Positions 17,790 to 27,418 of a stretch of DNA of 64,000 nt are shown piece by piece. The notes beneath the pieces were generated by a model. That model was given only the letters and a program-made list of their open reading frames with translations. It ran no database searches and was not told the origin of the DNA. Source of the DNA: Saprospiraceae bacterium. Its GTDB lineage: Bacteria > Bacteroidota > Bacteroidia > Chitinophagales > Saprospiraceae. The stretch is taken from NCBI GenBank assembly GCA_021739645.1, contig JAIPBL010000002.1, positions 121,082 through 185,081 on the forward strand, given 5' to 3'. The position numbers were made by a program, and so were the translations under genes. How positions within the stretch are numbered: the first letter of the stretch is position 1; each line of letters opens with the position of its first letter.

Positions 17790-17864
17790 CTTTCCCAATT
17801 GACGGACGGCAGCACCTTGTCAGATAGCTGGACAATTTTTATCCTCCCAAACATTTCCCATCCT

Positions 17865-17872
17865 TACCTTTG
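17865..17872 (+). promoter_or_regulatory. candidate -7 promoter box TACCTTTG
   Basis: It matches the Bacteroidota -7 consensus TAnnTTTG, 23 bases upstream of the phosphoesterase start. A good -33 box was not seen. Confidence 0.4.
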
Positions 17873-17894
17873 GCCGCAATTAAAACGAAAAACA

Positions 17895-20735
17895 ATGAAA
17901 CACCCACTACTTTTACTCGCACTCCTATTTTGCCTCGGCAAAACCACCGCTCAAACCCTGCTCGTGCAGCCCTTCCTGCAAGACGCCGAACCCACCTCCA
18001 TCACCATCGCTTGGGAGGCATCCGATGCCACAGCGGGCATGGTCGAATGGGGCCTGACTGCGGCGCTCGGCAGTGCCGTCGTCAGCGAGTCGGAGGTCGG
18101 GCTGGCGGACACCCGCATCCACCACGCACATGTCACAGGGCTGCTGCCCGATGCCCGGTACTACTACCGGGTGAGCGTCGGCACGGCGCAGAGCAGCACC
18201 TTCGACTTCATCACGCCACCGCTCAAAAACTCGGAGAAACCCTTTGCCCTCGTGGCCATGAGCGACATGCAGCGGGACGGCTCGAACCCCAATGTTTACG
18301 AAGAAATCTGCAACGACGGCATCATCGCCTACCTCAACGGCGACCTGCCCGAAAAGCTGGCTTTCGCCATGCTGCCCGGTGACCTCGTGGACAACGGCAA
18401 CGACTACCAGTCTTGGAAAACCACCTTTTTTGACCCTTCGCAAAACCTCTTCAGCCGTGTGCCGGTCTATCCGGCCATTGGCAATCACGAGGCCAACTCG
18501 CCCACTTATTTCAAGTACTTTGAACTGCCCGACAACGGAACGCCCGGCTACGAAGAGCATTGGTGGTACAAGGACTACTCCAACCTGCGCATCATCGGCC
18601 TGAACTCCAACGGCGGCTACACCATCGCCGCACAACTCGACTGGCTCGAAACCGTGCTGGCCGAGGCCGCTGCCGACCCCGACATTGACTTCGTGTTTGC
18701 GCAGCTACACCACCCGCACCACTCCGAGCTTTGGCCTGCTGGCAACAGCAACTACACTGGTGAAGTGATAAAAAAACTGGAGGCATTCACCGCCGCCAGC
18801 GGCAAACCGAGCCTGCATTTCTACGGCCACACGCACGGCTACTCCCGTGGCCAAAGCCAGGACTTCGCCCACTCGATGGTCAACGTGGCCACTTCCGGTG
18901 GCAATATTGATTATTGGAACGAGTTCCCGAATACCGACTACCCCGAGCACATCGTCAGCCAGGACGATTACGGCTTCGTCATGGTGGACGTGCAGGCGGG
19001 CGATGCGCCCCAATTTTTGCTCAAACGAATCAGCCGGGGCAACGAACTAGCCGCTTTGGACAACGTGCTGCGAGACAGTTTTTTGATAAAACGGTACAAC
19101 CAATCCCCCACCCCGCCCGTCGGAATTTACCCAACGGCAGGCTTGGTGCTGTCGCCAGATTGCCCATTGGAACTGAGCGCCACTGCCTACGCCGACCCGG
19201 ACGGTGACCTTCATGGCGCTTCGCAATGGCAGGTGTCCGACGACCCAAGCTTTGCCAGCACAACCTTGGACAGTTGGCGGCAGTACGAAAACTGGTACAA
19301 CAACGTGGACCTGCAAGCTGGCGACGACCTCTCCGACGAACTGGTGGATGGCCTCGAAGAAAACACGACCTACTACTGGCGGGTGCGCTACCGTGACCGC
19401 AGCCTCGGCTGGAGTGCATGGAGCGAGCCCATCAGCTTCCAGACCAGCGAGGCCGCTGCCTCCGACAACCTGCTGCTGAACGGTGGGGCCGAGGACGAAT
19501 TGAACCATTGGACGACGGTGGCGGGCATTGTGGAGTCCATCCTCAGCGGTGATTGTCAGGGGAACCTCGCCTATGCTGGAGCACGGCTTTTCGCCGTGGG
19601 CGGCGTATGCGTCGAATCCGCCTACGGCGAGGCCCGGCAGGACGTGGACGTGTCGGGTTTTGCGCCGCAAATTGCCGGAGGCATGGTGAAGGCCAAGTTC
19701 GGCGGCTACCTGAGCGACTACCTTGGCTCCGACCTGCCCGAGTTCCGCATCGACTTTCTGGACGCATCGGGCGACAGCATCAGCTCCACCCCGACCTACG
19801 GCATCCACTCCGGTGATTGGGTGCAGCTTCGGGAAACCGCCGACGTGCCTGCCGACTGTGCCCAAATCCGTTTCGTGCTGATGGGAACCCGGGAGGGCGG
19901 TGTGGACAATGATTCCTATTTTGATGAAATGTTCCTGAAGCTGGATACGGCTGGCTGCGCAGGTATCGCCCCGCCAACCGCAAGCTTCACTGCCAATGGC
20001 AACAGCGGTTGCGCTCCGCTGACTGTGACCTTCCATAACCTTTCCGAAAATGCCACTGAGTACGTTTGGGAATTTCCAGGCGGCGCACCTTTGACTTCTA
20101 CGGAGGAAAACCCGACGGTGGTGTACAACGATGGCGGCATCTACGACGTGTACTTGGCAGCCATCAACGACCAAGGCGCCGATGTAGTGAGCGAATTTGG
20201 CTACATCGTCGTGATCGATGTACCATCACCTTCCTTCACCTCCACTACCAATGCCAACGTGGTTAATTTCATGAACACCACCTCCACCGCTGGTGGTACT
20301 GCCAGCTACGTCTGGAACTTCGGCGACGGCAGCCCGAACAGCATGGTGCCCACTCCGACGCACACCTACGCAGTGGGCGGAATTTATGAGGTAACGCTGA
20401 CGGCCACCAACAACTGCGGCTCGGATTCAACCACCATTGAAGTAACGGTCGGCGACAACAGCACCGAGGAAATCCCCGGCATCCGTCGCTTCGAGGTGTT
20501 CCCGAACCCGAACAGTGGCCGTTTTACGCTGGTGATGGAAGGCACTCCGCATTCGGACTTGCTCGACCTTAGCTTTACCAATGTGCTGGGCCAAAGCCTG
20601 TACCAAGGCACTGCCGACTTCCGCACGGGCTATTTGACGAAGGAGTTTTCGTTGAGCGGCCTTGCCACTGGCGTTTACATGCTGCAAGTGAAATCGGGGG
20701 ATCGGGTGATGTTTAGGCGGGTGGTGGTGGAGTAG
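17895..20735 (+). CDS. T9SS-secreted metallophosphoesterase with FN3-like and PKD domains
   Basis: Start at the ATG at 17895 (MKHPLLLLALLFCLGKTTAQ, signal peptide); the longer frame begins inside repeats. 946 residues. Domains in order: a purple-acid-phosphatase-like N-terminal FN3 domain (about 22-105), a calcineurin-type phosphoesterase with VAMSDMQRD, GDLVDNG, AIGNHEA, LHHPHHS and YGHTHGYS metal ligands (about 115-370), an FN3-like region, a carbohydrate-binding-like beta region, two PKD domains (YVWEFPGG, YVWNFGDGSPN) and a type A T9SS sorting domain (FEVFPNPNSGRF to the end). It probably removes phosphate from organic esters outside the cell. Substrate unknown. It is monocistronic. Confidence 0.9.
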   Translation: MKHPLLLLALLFCLGKTTAQTLLVQPFLQDAEPTSITIAWEASDATAGMVEWGLTAALGSAVVSESEVGLADTRIHHAHVTGLLPDARYYYRVSVGTAQSSTFDFITPPLKNSEKPFALVAMSDMQRDGSNPNVYEEICNDGIIAYLNGDLPEKLAFAMLPGDLVDNGNDYQSWKTTFFDPSQNLFSRVPVYPAIGNHEANSPTYFKYFELPDNGTPGYEEHWWYKDYSNLRIIGLNSNGGYTIAAQLDWLETVLAEAAADPDIDFVFAQLHHPHHSELWPAGNSNYTGEVIKKLEAFTAASGKPSLHFYGHTHGYSRGQSQDFAHSMVNVATSGGNIDYWNEFPNTDYPEHIVSQDDYGFVMVDVQAGDAPQFLLKRISRGNELAALDNVLRDSFLIKRYNQSPTPPVGIYPTAGLVLSPDCPLELSATAYADPDGDLHGASQWQVSDDPSFASTTLDSWRQYENWYNNVDLQAGDDLSDELVDGLEENTTYYWRVRYRDRSLGWSAWSEPISFQTSEAAASDNLLLNGGAEDELNHWTTVAGIVESILSGDCQGNLAYAGARLFAVGGVCVESAYGEARQDVDVSGFAPQIAGGMVKAKFGGYLSDYLGSDLPEFRIDFLDASGDSISSTPTYGIHSGDWVQLRETADVPADCAQIRFVLMGTREGGVDNDSYFDEMFLKLDTAGCAGIAPPTASFTANGNSGCAPLTVTFHNLSENATEYVWEFPGGAPLTSTEENPTVVYNDGGIYDVYLAAINDQGADVVSEFGYIVVIDVPSPSFTSTTNANVVNFMNTTSTAGGTASYVWNFGDGSPNSMVPTPTHTYAVGGIYEVTLTATNNCGSDSTTIEVTVGDNSTEEIPGIRRFEVFPNPNSGRFTLVMEGTPHSDLLDLSFTNVLGQSLYQGTADFRTGYLTKEFSLSGLATGVYMLQVKSGDRVMFRRVVVE

Positions 20736-20995
20736 GTCGTTTGTGTAAAACGAGGCCGAATCAGTAGCCGTTTTTTGCCTTTGGCAAAAAATTAAATTTC
20801 AATGTAGAGACAGGGAGGCGCAGCGTTTATCAATTCATTGCGCCATCCGCTCCTGCATTTTCGGAATTAGCCTACCCAGTTCCCACTCCGTGGAAAATCC
20901 CCGCCGCTTCGTCGAATTCCCTTCCCACTTCTTTCCAACTAAACGGTAATTTTCGGTTCCTTTCGAAATCCTTTCACTACAAAACAATCAACCTG

Positions 20996-22684
20996 ATGAG
21001 AATTGAATCGCATTTTTACAGAATGGCCAGCCTGCTGTTGCTGCTTGTTTGCTTCGCAATGGCTCCCAACAACGCCGCACTGGCGCAGTCCTTGGAGTCC
21101 AAGATTGACGCCCTCATTGCGGAGCAATACAAATCCGACGAGCCGGGCGTGGTGGTGCGGGTGCAACAGAACGGCAAAACGCTCTTCGAAAAAGCCTACG
21201 GTATGGCCGATATGGAACTCGGCGTAAAGATGCAGCCCGACCATATCCTGCGGCTCGGCAGCATCACCAAGCAGTTCACCGCTGTGGCCATGCTCATGCT
21301 GGTGCAGGAGGGCAAGGTCAGCCTCTCCGACGACCTGACGAAGTACCTGCCCGACTATCCCACGGGAGGCCGAAAAATATCCATTGCGCAGCTGCTCAAC
21401 CATACCTCCGGCATCAAAAGCTACACCAGCATGGACGATTTTCAGAAGATTATGCGCACGGACATGACCCTGACCGAACTCATTGACCGCTTCAAAAACG
21501 AACCCTTCGACTTCGAGCCGGGCGAGAAGTGGAACTACAACAACTCGGCGTACATACTCGCTGGGGCCGTCATCGAAAAGGCATCCGGCATGAGCTACGC
21601 CGACTTCGTCGAAAAGCGCATCTTCCAGTCGCTCGGCATGACGGATAGCTACTATGACGTGAGTGACCGGGTGATTCCCCGGCGCATCCACGGCTACGGT
21701 CGTGGGGAGGCTGAGGATACATTCTCCAATGCACCCTACTTGAGCATGACCCTCCCCTATGCCGCTGGCTCGCTCATGAGCACCGTAGCCGATATGGGCA
21801 AATGGGACGAAGCGCTTTACTCCGAAAAATTGGTAAAAAAAGACCTGCTGAACCAAGCATGGACGGGCACCAAGCTCAACAACGGCGCCATGACCCACTA
21901 CGGCTACGGCTGGGGCTTCAATGAACTGGACGGCCACCGCTTCATCTACCACAGCGGCGGCATCAACGGCTTCACCACCAACGGCATCCGGGTGCCCGAT
22001 GCCCACCTGTACGTGGTGGCCCTCTCCAACACCAACGACAAAGGCCCTGCCGATATGAGCTATAAAATCGCACAAACCGTTCTGGGCGTTGCCACCGAGC
22101 AACTGAAGCCTGTCGAAATGACCGCCAAGCAATTGGCCGATTACGTGGGCGTCTATGAGCTGGATTCGCCGGACAAATGGCGGCACATCACCCTCGAAGG
22201 CAACCAGCTCTACTCGCAGCGGGCGAACAGCGAGCGTTTCGAGGTTTTCGCCTTCGGCAAAGACCGCTTCTATTTCAAAGACCACCCTACCCGACTGGTT
22301 TTTGAACGGAATAAGGCGGGCAAAGTGGCGACCTTGAAGCCCGTGCAGCCCATGCCCTTCAGCACCGATGAGGTCTATACCCGCACCGAGAAGGACAAGC
22401 CCACCGAGAAGGCCAGCATCAGTGTGCCGCCGTCCTTGCTGGAAACCTACGCTGGTACTTACAACCTCTTCCCGAACTTCGACCTCACTATCCGGACGCA
22501 GGACGGGAAGCTGTTTGCGCAAGCGACCGGACAGCCGGAGTTTGAGCTGTTCGGCGAGACGGAGCGCCGTTTTTTCCTGAAAGTGGTGGATGCGCAGGTG
22601 GATTTCCTACCCGCTGTGGATGGGGTGGTGAAAGAAATGGTGCTGCACCAGGGGGGGCAGGATATGAAGGGGGTGCGGAAGTAG
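20996..22684 (+). CDS. serine hydrolase of the class C beta-lactamase/PBP family
   Basis: 562 residues with a signal peptide (about 1-30). Catalytic motifs are SITK (SxxK), YNN (YxN) and HSGG (third motif, in place of KTG), in the usual order and spacing of the beta-lactamase (PF00144) fold. After the catalytic domain come two DUF3471-like beta segments (from ADYVGVYELDS and from ETYAGTYNLFP). Members include D-aminopeptidases, esterases and peptidases, so beta-lactam resistance should not be assumed. A strong hairpin terminator follows. A long minus-strand frame over this gene is its shadow. Confidence 0.9.
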   Translation: MRIESHFYRMASLLLLLVCFAMAPNNAALAQSLESKIDALIAEQYKSDEPGVVVRVQQNGKTLFEKAYGMADMELGVKMQPDHILRLGSITKQFTAVAMLMLVQEGKVSLSDDLTKYLPDYPTGGRKISIAQLLNHTSGIKSYTSMDDFQKIMRTDMTLTELIDRFKNEPFDFEPGEKWNYNNSAYILAGAVIEKASGMSYADFVEKRIFQSLGMTDSYYDVSDRVIPRRIHGYGRGEAEDTFSNAPYLSMTLPYAAGSLMSTVADMGKWDEALYSEKLVKKDLLNQAWTGTKLNNGAMTHYGYGWGFNELDGHRFIYHSGGINGFTTNGIRVPDAHLYVVALSNTNDKGPADMSYKIAQTVLGVATEQLKPVEMTAKQLADYVGVYELDSPDKWRHITLEGNQLYSQRANSERFEVFAFGKDRFYFKDHPTRLVFERNKAGKVATLKPVQPMPFSTDEVYTRTEKDKPTEKASISVPPSLLETYAGTYNLFPNFDLTIRTQDGKLFAQATGQPEFELFGETERRFFLKVVDAQVDFLPAVDGVVKEMVLHQGGQDMKGVRK

Positions 22685-22731
22685 GGCACGAAAGTTACAT
22701 CGGGTTTGATGCTACTGAAAAAATCCTGAAT

Positions 22732-22770
22732 AAAAAGGGGTGCTGGCAGAAACCCGCCAGCACCCTTTTA
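22732..22770. terminator. bidirectional hairpin terminator
   Basis: Stem GGGTGCTGGC with GCCAGCACCC, extended by A and T runs on both sides. It lies between the convergent serine hydrolase and M43 protease genes. Confidence 0.8.
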
Positions 22771-22794
22771 TCTACACATCAAGGAGGCACGAAA

Positions 22795-24564
22795 TCACCG
22801 CTCACTCACCACCTTTCCACTTGGCCTCGCCCCGCCTGAAAGCTTGAACTGGGAATTGCTGATGCTCGCTTGCAAAGTATAGCAAAGGCTGTTGCTGTAA
22901 GCACCGTTGTAGCCAACCACCTTCACGTAGTAGGTACCGACAACGCTGGTGTTGAAGACAATTTCCTCATTTTCGGTATCGGGATTCTCCGAATAACCGA
23001 CCATCGTGTTGCCCCTGTACAGGTAAACATCGTAGTCAAAAGGCAGATTGGTCAGGTTGATGCGGATGTTCCTTTTCGTGCTGGTGTTGTTGAAATAGAA
23101 CCAGTCCTTGTCTGTTGCCGTGCCGATTTTGGCAGTAATGGCCGTGTTGACGGGGATGATTTTAGCAGTTGATTTGGTATTGTTCGATTCGTAATTGTCG
23201 GTGCATCCGCCACCTCCACCGCCGCCGCTGCTTTGCGTGGTGAAACTAACTGGGCTGGAAAAGCTGCCCGTGCTGCCGCCACACACGGCCTGCACCTTGA
23301 AGTCATAGGACGTTGCTGCGTTCAATCCCGTCAGGTTGTAGCTTGTTCCACTGAGGTTGCTCACGGTTGTCCAGTTTTGGCCAGTGGTGGGCTTGTGCTG
23401 CAAGTTGTAGGCCGTTGCCCCGCCAACGGTGCCCCAGTTCAGGGTGGCACTGCTGCTGGTGATGCTGGTGGCGTTCAAGCCGCTAGGCGTTCCGCAGCCG
23501 CCACCGCCACCAGATGGAGGTTGGCAACCCGGCGAACTGAGCAGGCTGTAACGGGCGCCGCCCGATGCGAAGAGCGCATTCATCCTCGTTTTTTGCCCTT
23601 GGGTGTAGAGGTTCATGCAGGCGTCGTCGGTGTAGTCCATGTAGTCCATGAACATGTCGCCGTTGGGGCCGTTGCTGCAACTTACATGTGGGAACGATGG
23701 GCAGCTATAGTTTTCTGGCCCCTGGTTGGGTGTGTCAGCGACTTGGTCGGAGCCGTTGCAGCCATTGCCGTCGTCGCCCCAGATATGAAAGAGGTTTAGC
23801 CAATGCCCGACCTCGTGGGTGGCGGTGCGGCCCTTGTCAAATGGCGCCTGTGCCGTGCCCGTCGTGCCGAAGGCCGTGTAGGTGATGACCACGCCATCGG
23901 TAGCAGGGTTGCCGCCGGGGAATTGTGCGTAGCCGAGAATGCCGCCGCCCATGTTGCAGACCCAAAGGTTGAGGTACTTGGAAGCATCCCAAGCGTTCAA
24001 GCCGCCCTGGCTGTAATATTTCATGGCGTCGTTGTCGGAGAAGGAAGAAACGGTGGTCTGCCGCCGCTCGATGCCCGTGGTGGCGTTGCCGGCAGGGTCT
24101 TGTTTTGCGAGGCAAAACTCAACTTCGGCGTCAGCCGCAAACGGTAAAAAGGCAGCCGGGGTGTTCACCTTGTCCGCATTCAGGCGGCGGAAGTCATTGG
24201 TTAGCACCGTCATCTGCGACAGTACCTGCGCATCGCTGATGTTCTGTTGGGAGGTCTTCCAAACTACGTGGACCACCACGGGAATGGTCTTGACGGCACG
24301 GTCGCCCACGGGGCTGGAGGCGAGGTAATCTTGCGTAAAGTGCTCGATTTGCGCCCGGTTTTGCTGGAACTGTGGGTCGGTCGCCAACATTCGCTGGTAA
24401 ACGTCATCGGCACTGCATGTGCGCTGGCCCAGGGCCGCTCCGGTGGCGGGTGTATCCGTGTTTTCAACGGAAAAATCTTGTACCAAATCCTCGTCCTTGG
24501 CGCAGTTGGTAAGGCACAATACGAACAGGATAGCCACGAAGGCAATAGACAGGAAATTTTTCAT
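22795..24564 (-). CDS. M43 (pappalysin-like) zinc metalloprotease lipoprotein
   Basis: Start at 24564 (MKNFLSIAFVAILFVLCLTNC), which gives a lipobox ending LTNC; the frame upstream is longer but less likely. 589 residues. The catalytic motif is HEVGHWLNLFHIWG (HExxHxxxxxH) in a pappalysin/M43B-type domain. A Met-turn-like MFMDYMDYTDDACMN and paired Cys residues follow. After a Gly-rich linker come an FN3 domain (about 365-455) and, past a second Gly-rich linker, a PPC-type pre-peptidase beta domain (about 470-575). No T9SS sorting domain is present, which agrees with the lipoprotein signal. It probably degrades extracellular protein. Confidence 0.88.
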   Translation of the reverse strand: MKNFLSIAFVAILFVLCLTNCAKDEDLVQDFSVENTDTPATGAALGQRTCSADDVYQRMLATDPQFQQNRAQIEHFTQDYLASSPVGDRAVKTIPVVVHVVWKTSQQNISDAQVLSQMTVLTNDFRRLNADKVNTPAAFLPFAADAEVEFCLAKQDPAGNATTGIERRQTTVSSFSDNDAMKYYSQGGLNAWDASKYLNLWVCNMGGGILGYAQFPGGNPATDGVVITYTAFGTTGTAQAPFDKGRTATHEVGHWLNLFHIWGDDGNGCNGSDQVADTPNQGPENYSCPSFPHVSCSNGPNGDMFMDYMDYTDDACMNLYTQGQKTRMNALFASGGARYSLLSSPGCQPPSGGGGGCGTPSGLNATSITSSSATLNWGTVGGATAYNLQHKPTTGQNWTTVSNLSGTSYNLTGLNAATSYDFKVQAVCGGSTGSFSSPVSFTTQSSGGGGGGGCTDNYESNNTKSTAKIIPVNTAITAKIGTATDKDWFYFNNTSTKRNIRINLTNLPFDYDVYLYRGNTMVGYSENPDTENEEIVFNTSVVGTYYVKVVGYNGAYSNSLCYTLQASISNSQFKLSGGARPSGKVVSER

Positions 24565-24774
24565 AATGGACAATTTTAAAAGTGAATGAATCAATAAAAA
24601 GGCAGGTACAAGTATTTTTCTATGGTGCAATTTTTTGTGATGGATGTTGAATACCTTCCAAATATGCAGGCAAAAAAAGCAGCCCGGTGGCTATTTTACA
24701 CAACCCGCCCCTGTTTTTACACCAACCCTTGTTTTGCTTACACGACCCATGCGGAAAGGGCGAGAAAGGCAAAG

Positions 24775-24782
24775 TATCTTTG
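24775..24782 (+). promoter_or_regulatory. candidate -7 promoter box TATCTTTG
   Basis: An exact match to TAnnTTTG, 21 bases before the start of the LytS-type kinase at 24804. No clear -33 element at the usual distance. Confidence 0.45.
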
Positions 24783-24803
24783 CCCTGATTTCAATTTCTA
24801 CTG

Positions 24804-25874
24804 ATGAAAAAAGATTACTTGGAAAGGATAGGCTGGTTCTTTGCGCCCCGGTTTTGGTGGCTGCGGCACCTGCTGTTCTGGGTTTGGCGGTACGCCGAAA
24901 TCCTTTTTAGCAAAATCGGCGTGTTTTCAGACGTGGATTTGAGCTTGAAAGACTTCCTCCTGCTGCACCTCCTGCCCGACCTGGCTTTTGTTTACCTGAA
25001 CCTGTTGGTGCTCATACCCCGCATCCTGCTCAAAGGAAAACTGTGGCTTTACCTACCGACGGTCCTTGCTTCGCTCCTGCTTTATGCGGGATACACCTAT
25101 TCTTATGACCCGGCTGATGCCGAGGCGCTTCAACAAATGTCGCCACTGACCTGGTTTTTTACCTTCGACTTGCTCGACGGGGCATACCTGCTGGGCTTGG
25201 TTGTGGGACTGCGCTTGATGCTCGAATTCGTTTATCACCAAGGGCGCATCGCCGAATTGCAAAGCACCAACCTGCAAACGGAACTGACCTACCTCAAAAG
25301 CCAGGTCAGTCCGCACTTCTTGTTCAACATGCTCAACAGCATTGCGGTGCTGTCAGAAAAATACCCATCGAAGGTCACGCCTGTTGTCGTTCAACTGTCG
25401 CAGGTGCTGCGCTACCAGCTTTACGAAGGTGAAAAAGAGCAGGTAGCCCTAAGTCACGAAATCGAAAACCTGCGTACCTACCTCGCCTTGGAGGGAATAC
25501 GGCAAAACAAAATGGAAGTGGATTTTCAGGTGGTGGGCAATCCCGATGCGATGTTGCTGCCGCCTTTGCTTTTTTTGCCTTTCGTTGAAAACGCCGTGAA
25601 ACACGGTATCAATGCAAGGGGCGAGTCCAAGATTGCCGTCCGCTTCGACGTGCAGCCCAGCAGCCTCGATTTTTTCGTGGAAAACACAAAGCCGGCCCAG
25701 CCCTCCGCACACCTCGACGGCGGCATCGGCCTGAAAAATATTCGCCGACGGCTGGAACTGCTGTACCCCGCCAAGCACAAATTGGAAGTGGAAGACGGAG
25801 CGGAGAATTTTAAAGTAAGGCTAAATTTGACGGTTGATGACCACAATCGTAAATCGCTCAGTCGTAAATCGTAA
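24804..25874 (+). CDS. LytS/YehU-type membrane sensor histidine kinase (second pair)
   Basis: 356 residues. Hydrophobic segments lie at about 18-38, 50-72, 80-98 and 118-142. The His_kinase domain has His171 in SQVSPHFLFNMLNS, the N box FVENAVKHG (Asn263) and the G box GGIGLKNIRRR. The C-terminal tail NRKSLSRKS is encoded by tandem CGTAAATCG words and is probably a repeat-derived extension of the gene. The response regulator gene begins six bases downstream. It is a paralogue of the kinase at 2778-3830 but with a different membrane part. Confidence 0.9.
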   Translation: MKKDYLERIGWFFAPRFWWLRHLLFWVWRYAEILFSKIGVFSDVDLSLKDFLLLHLLPDLAFVYLNLLVLIPRILLKGKLWLYLPTVLASLLLYAGYTYSYDPADAEALQQMSPLTWFFTFDLLDGAYLLGLVVGLRLMLEFVYHQGRIAELQSTNLQTELTYLKSQVSPHFLFNMLNSIAVLSEKYPSKVTPVVVQLSQVLRYQLYEGEKEQVALSHEIENLRTYLALEGIRQNKMEVDFQVVGNPDAMLLPPLLFLPFVENAVKHGINARGESKIAVRFDVQPSSLDFFVENTKPAQPSAHLDGGIGLKNIRRRLELLYPAKHKLEVEDGAENFKVRLNLTVDDHNRKSLSRKS

Positions 25875-25876
25875 AT
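25845..25876. repeat. tandem CGTAAATCG words at the end of the kinase gene
   Basis: The words AATCGTAAATCG and GTCGTAAATCGTAAATC repeat the core CGTAAAT three times. The stop codon TAA of the kinase lies inside one copy. No inverted partner is seen. Confidence 0.5.
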
Positions 25877-25880
25877 CAAA

Positions 25881-26603
25881 ATGACTTGCATCATCGTTGA
25901 CGACGAACCCCTAGCACGGGAAGGACTGGAAATGAAAGTTGCCAAAATGGGGTTCCTCGAACTCTTGGGGCAATTTTACAACGGGCTGGACGCCAACCGC
26001 TTCCTCGCCGAGCAGCCCGTTGACCTCGTTTTCCTTGACATCCAGATGCCCGACATCACCGGACTGGAGCTGCTGCGGACGCTCAAAAACCCGCCAATGG
26101 TCATCTTCACCACGGCCTTCCCACAGTTTGCACTCGACAGTTACGAACTCGACGCCATAGATTATTTGCTCAAGCCCATTGATTTTCAGCGTTTTGTAAA
26201 AGCGGTGAACAAGGCCAAGGAAATCCACGACCTGCGCAGCCGTGGCAGTTCGCAAGTGGAGAGCGTACACGAAGACTTCATCTACATCCGTGCCGACCGC
26301 CAGTTTATCAAGGTCTTTTTCAAGGAAATCCGCTATTTGGAGGGCATGAAAAACTACGTGATGTTCCATACCCTGACCGGGAAAGTCATGACCGCCATCA
26401 GCCTTCAGCAGGCCCTCGAATTCCTGCCCAAGTCGCATTTTGCAAGGGTGAACAAATCCTACGTCGTCAACGTGGACTACGTTCGGCGGGTACAACCGGA
26501 TTTCCTCCTGCTCGACAACAGCTTCGAAGTGCCATTTGGCAGCACCTACCAAGAGGAATTCATCCGAAATTTTGTGAAAGGAAATTTGTTGGAGCGGAAG
26601 TAA
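25881..26603 (+). CDS. LytTR-family response regulator (second pair)
   Basis: 240 residues. Receiver domain (about 1-118): acidic pair in VDDEP, phospho-acceptor Asp53 in FLDIQMPDITG, TTAF and Lys98 in YLLKPI. LytTR domain (about 138-240) with IRYLEGMKNYVMFHT and FARVNKSYVVNVDYV. It is co-transcribed with the kinase 6 bases upstream. Paralogous to the regulator at 3837-4565; a separate binding site set is expected. Targets unknown. Confidence 0.92.
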   Translation: MTCIIVDDEPLAREGLEMKVAKMGFLELLGQFYNGLDANRFLAEQPVDLVFLDIQMPDITGLELLRTLKNPPMVIFTTAFPQFALDSYELDAIDYLLKPIDFQRFVKAVNKAKEIHDLRSRGSSQVESVHEDFIYIRADRQFIKVFFKEIRYLEGMKNYVMFHTLTGKVMTAISLQQALEFLPKSHFARVNKSYVVNVDYVRRVQPDFLLLDNSFEVPFGSTYQEEFIRNFVKGNLLERK

Positions 26604-26659
26604 ATTGGCCACCTGACCAACGTGCTGTGGAGTTTTGAAGCAGCCAGTCAACGCCCAAC

Positions 26660-26785
26660 TCAATCCAACAACTCCGCCAACTCATCCCTAGAAAACGCCA
26701 CCCCATCCCCCGTGGCCAGTATCTCCCCGGCCAGTTGCGCCTTCCGTTCCTGCATTTTCAGGATCTTCTCTTCGATGGTAACTTC
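26660..26785 (-). pseudogene. diverged copy of the SNF2 helicase 3' end
   Basis: On the minus strand this reads EVTIEEKILKMQERKAQLAG, then EILATGDGVAFSRDELAELLD and a TGA stop. The last residues of the full helicase at 27419-30445 are nearly the same (DTIEEKILKMQEKKAALAG onward). Homology ends abruptly at about 26785, and no helicase motifs precede it. The reading frame is still intact, so the loss of the rest is fairly recent, or the copy was made by a local duplication. Confidence 0.85.
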
Positions 26786-26789
26786 AATG

Positions 26790-27359
26790 CTATTTTGGTA
26801 TCGGATGGGAATGATTGACATGTGGGTTAAACCCTTTCATTGGCTGATAAATATGTATCTGGCTTGAAGAGTCTTTATAAAGAATATAAAATTCTTGCTT
26901 AGCTACTTCACTATTCCACGGGTCATTTGAAAAATCTTTCAAAAAATAGTATTGAAAGGAAATCATATTGAAAGGAGAGTTCCTTACTCGTGTGTAGTAT
27001 TCATCAAGTAGGACAAAATTGCGCTGGGTTTCCCCAGCATATAGAGTATCAAGGCCATAATAAAAATAATCACCTGTGCCATGCGATGCTATATTAACCA
27101 AGCTATCTCCATTGACATCACAACTAAATGCTTGCTCTATCGGAAGTAAATGAGTTTGTATAAAGGGAATGACTATTGGTTCATTAAATGGATTTTGCAT
27201 TTTGCCAGAGAAACTATAATCCAATCTTGTTTCTTCATTAGGAATCTCCACTGCACTCAAATTCTTGTAAAATTTAAAAACTTTCAAATCCTTATCCGGA
27301 GGGTTACAACCACAAGATGAAAATAGAATCAAAAATGAAAAAAAGGCATTAAAACGCAT
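26790..27359 (-). CDS. lipoprotein of unknown function
   Basis: 189 residues with an N-terminal hydrophobic stretch and lipobox SSCGC (MRFNAFFSFLILFSSC). The mature protein is rich in aromatic residues and Asp/Asn. No family was recognised. The DNA is clearly richer in A and T than the genes around it. The gene sits exactly between the helicase 3' end and a duplicated fragment of that 3' end, which suggests it arrived by insertion. It overlaps no other gene. Confidence 0.6.
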   Translation of the reverse strand: MRFNAFFSFLILFSSCGCNPPDKDLKVFKFYKNLSAVEIPNEETRLDYSFSGKMQNPFNEPIVIPFIQTHLLPIEQAFSCDVNGDSLVNIASHGTGDYFYYGLDTLYAGETQRNFVLLDEYYTRVRNSPFNMISFQYYFLKDFSNDPWNSEVAKQEFYILYKDSSSQIHIYQPMKGFNPHVNHSHPIPK

Positions 27360-27418
27360 TGCTTTTAATTTTGGTAAACAATTTTGAATTCCCAGCTAGT
27401 TCCAACTTCCGATAACCC

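Noticed and set aside
19047..20174. Minus-strand open frame of 375 codons
   Set aside because: Antisense shadow of the T9SS metallophosphoesterase; no recognisable domain.
20939..22522. Minus-strand open frame of 527 codons
   Set aside because: It lies wholly opposite the serine hydrolase, which has all catalytic motifs. The minus-strand frame has a Val/Gly/His-rich shadow composition and no signal or domain.
20996..22684. Beta-lactamase resistance gene
   Set aside because: The fold and motifs are those of the wide serine hydrolase family with DUF3471 tails; resistance cannot be claimed.
26622..26867. Plus-strand small frame resembling another at 27384-27656
   Set aside because: The likeness is real but arises because both are antisense to the two copies of the helicase 3' end; neither has a gene context.
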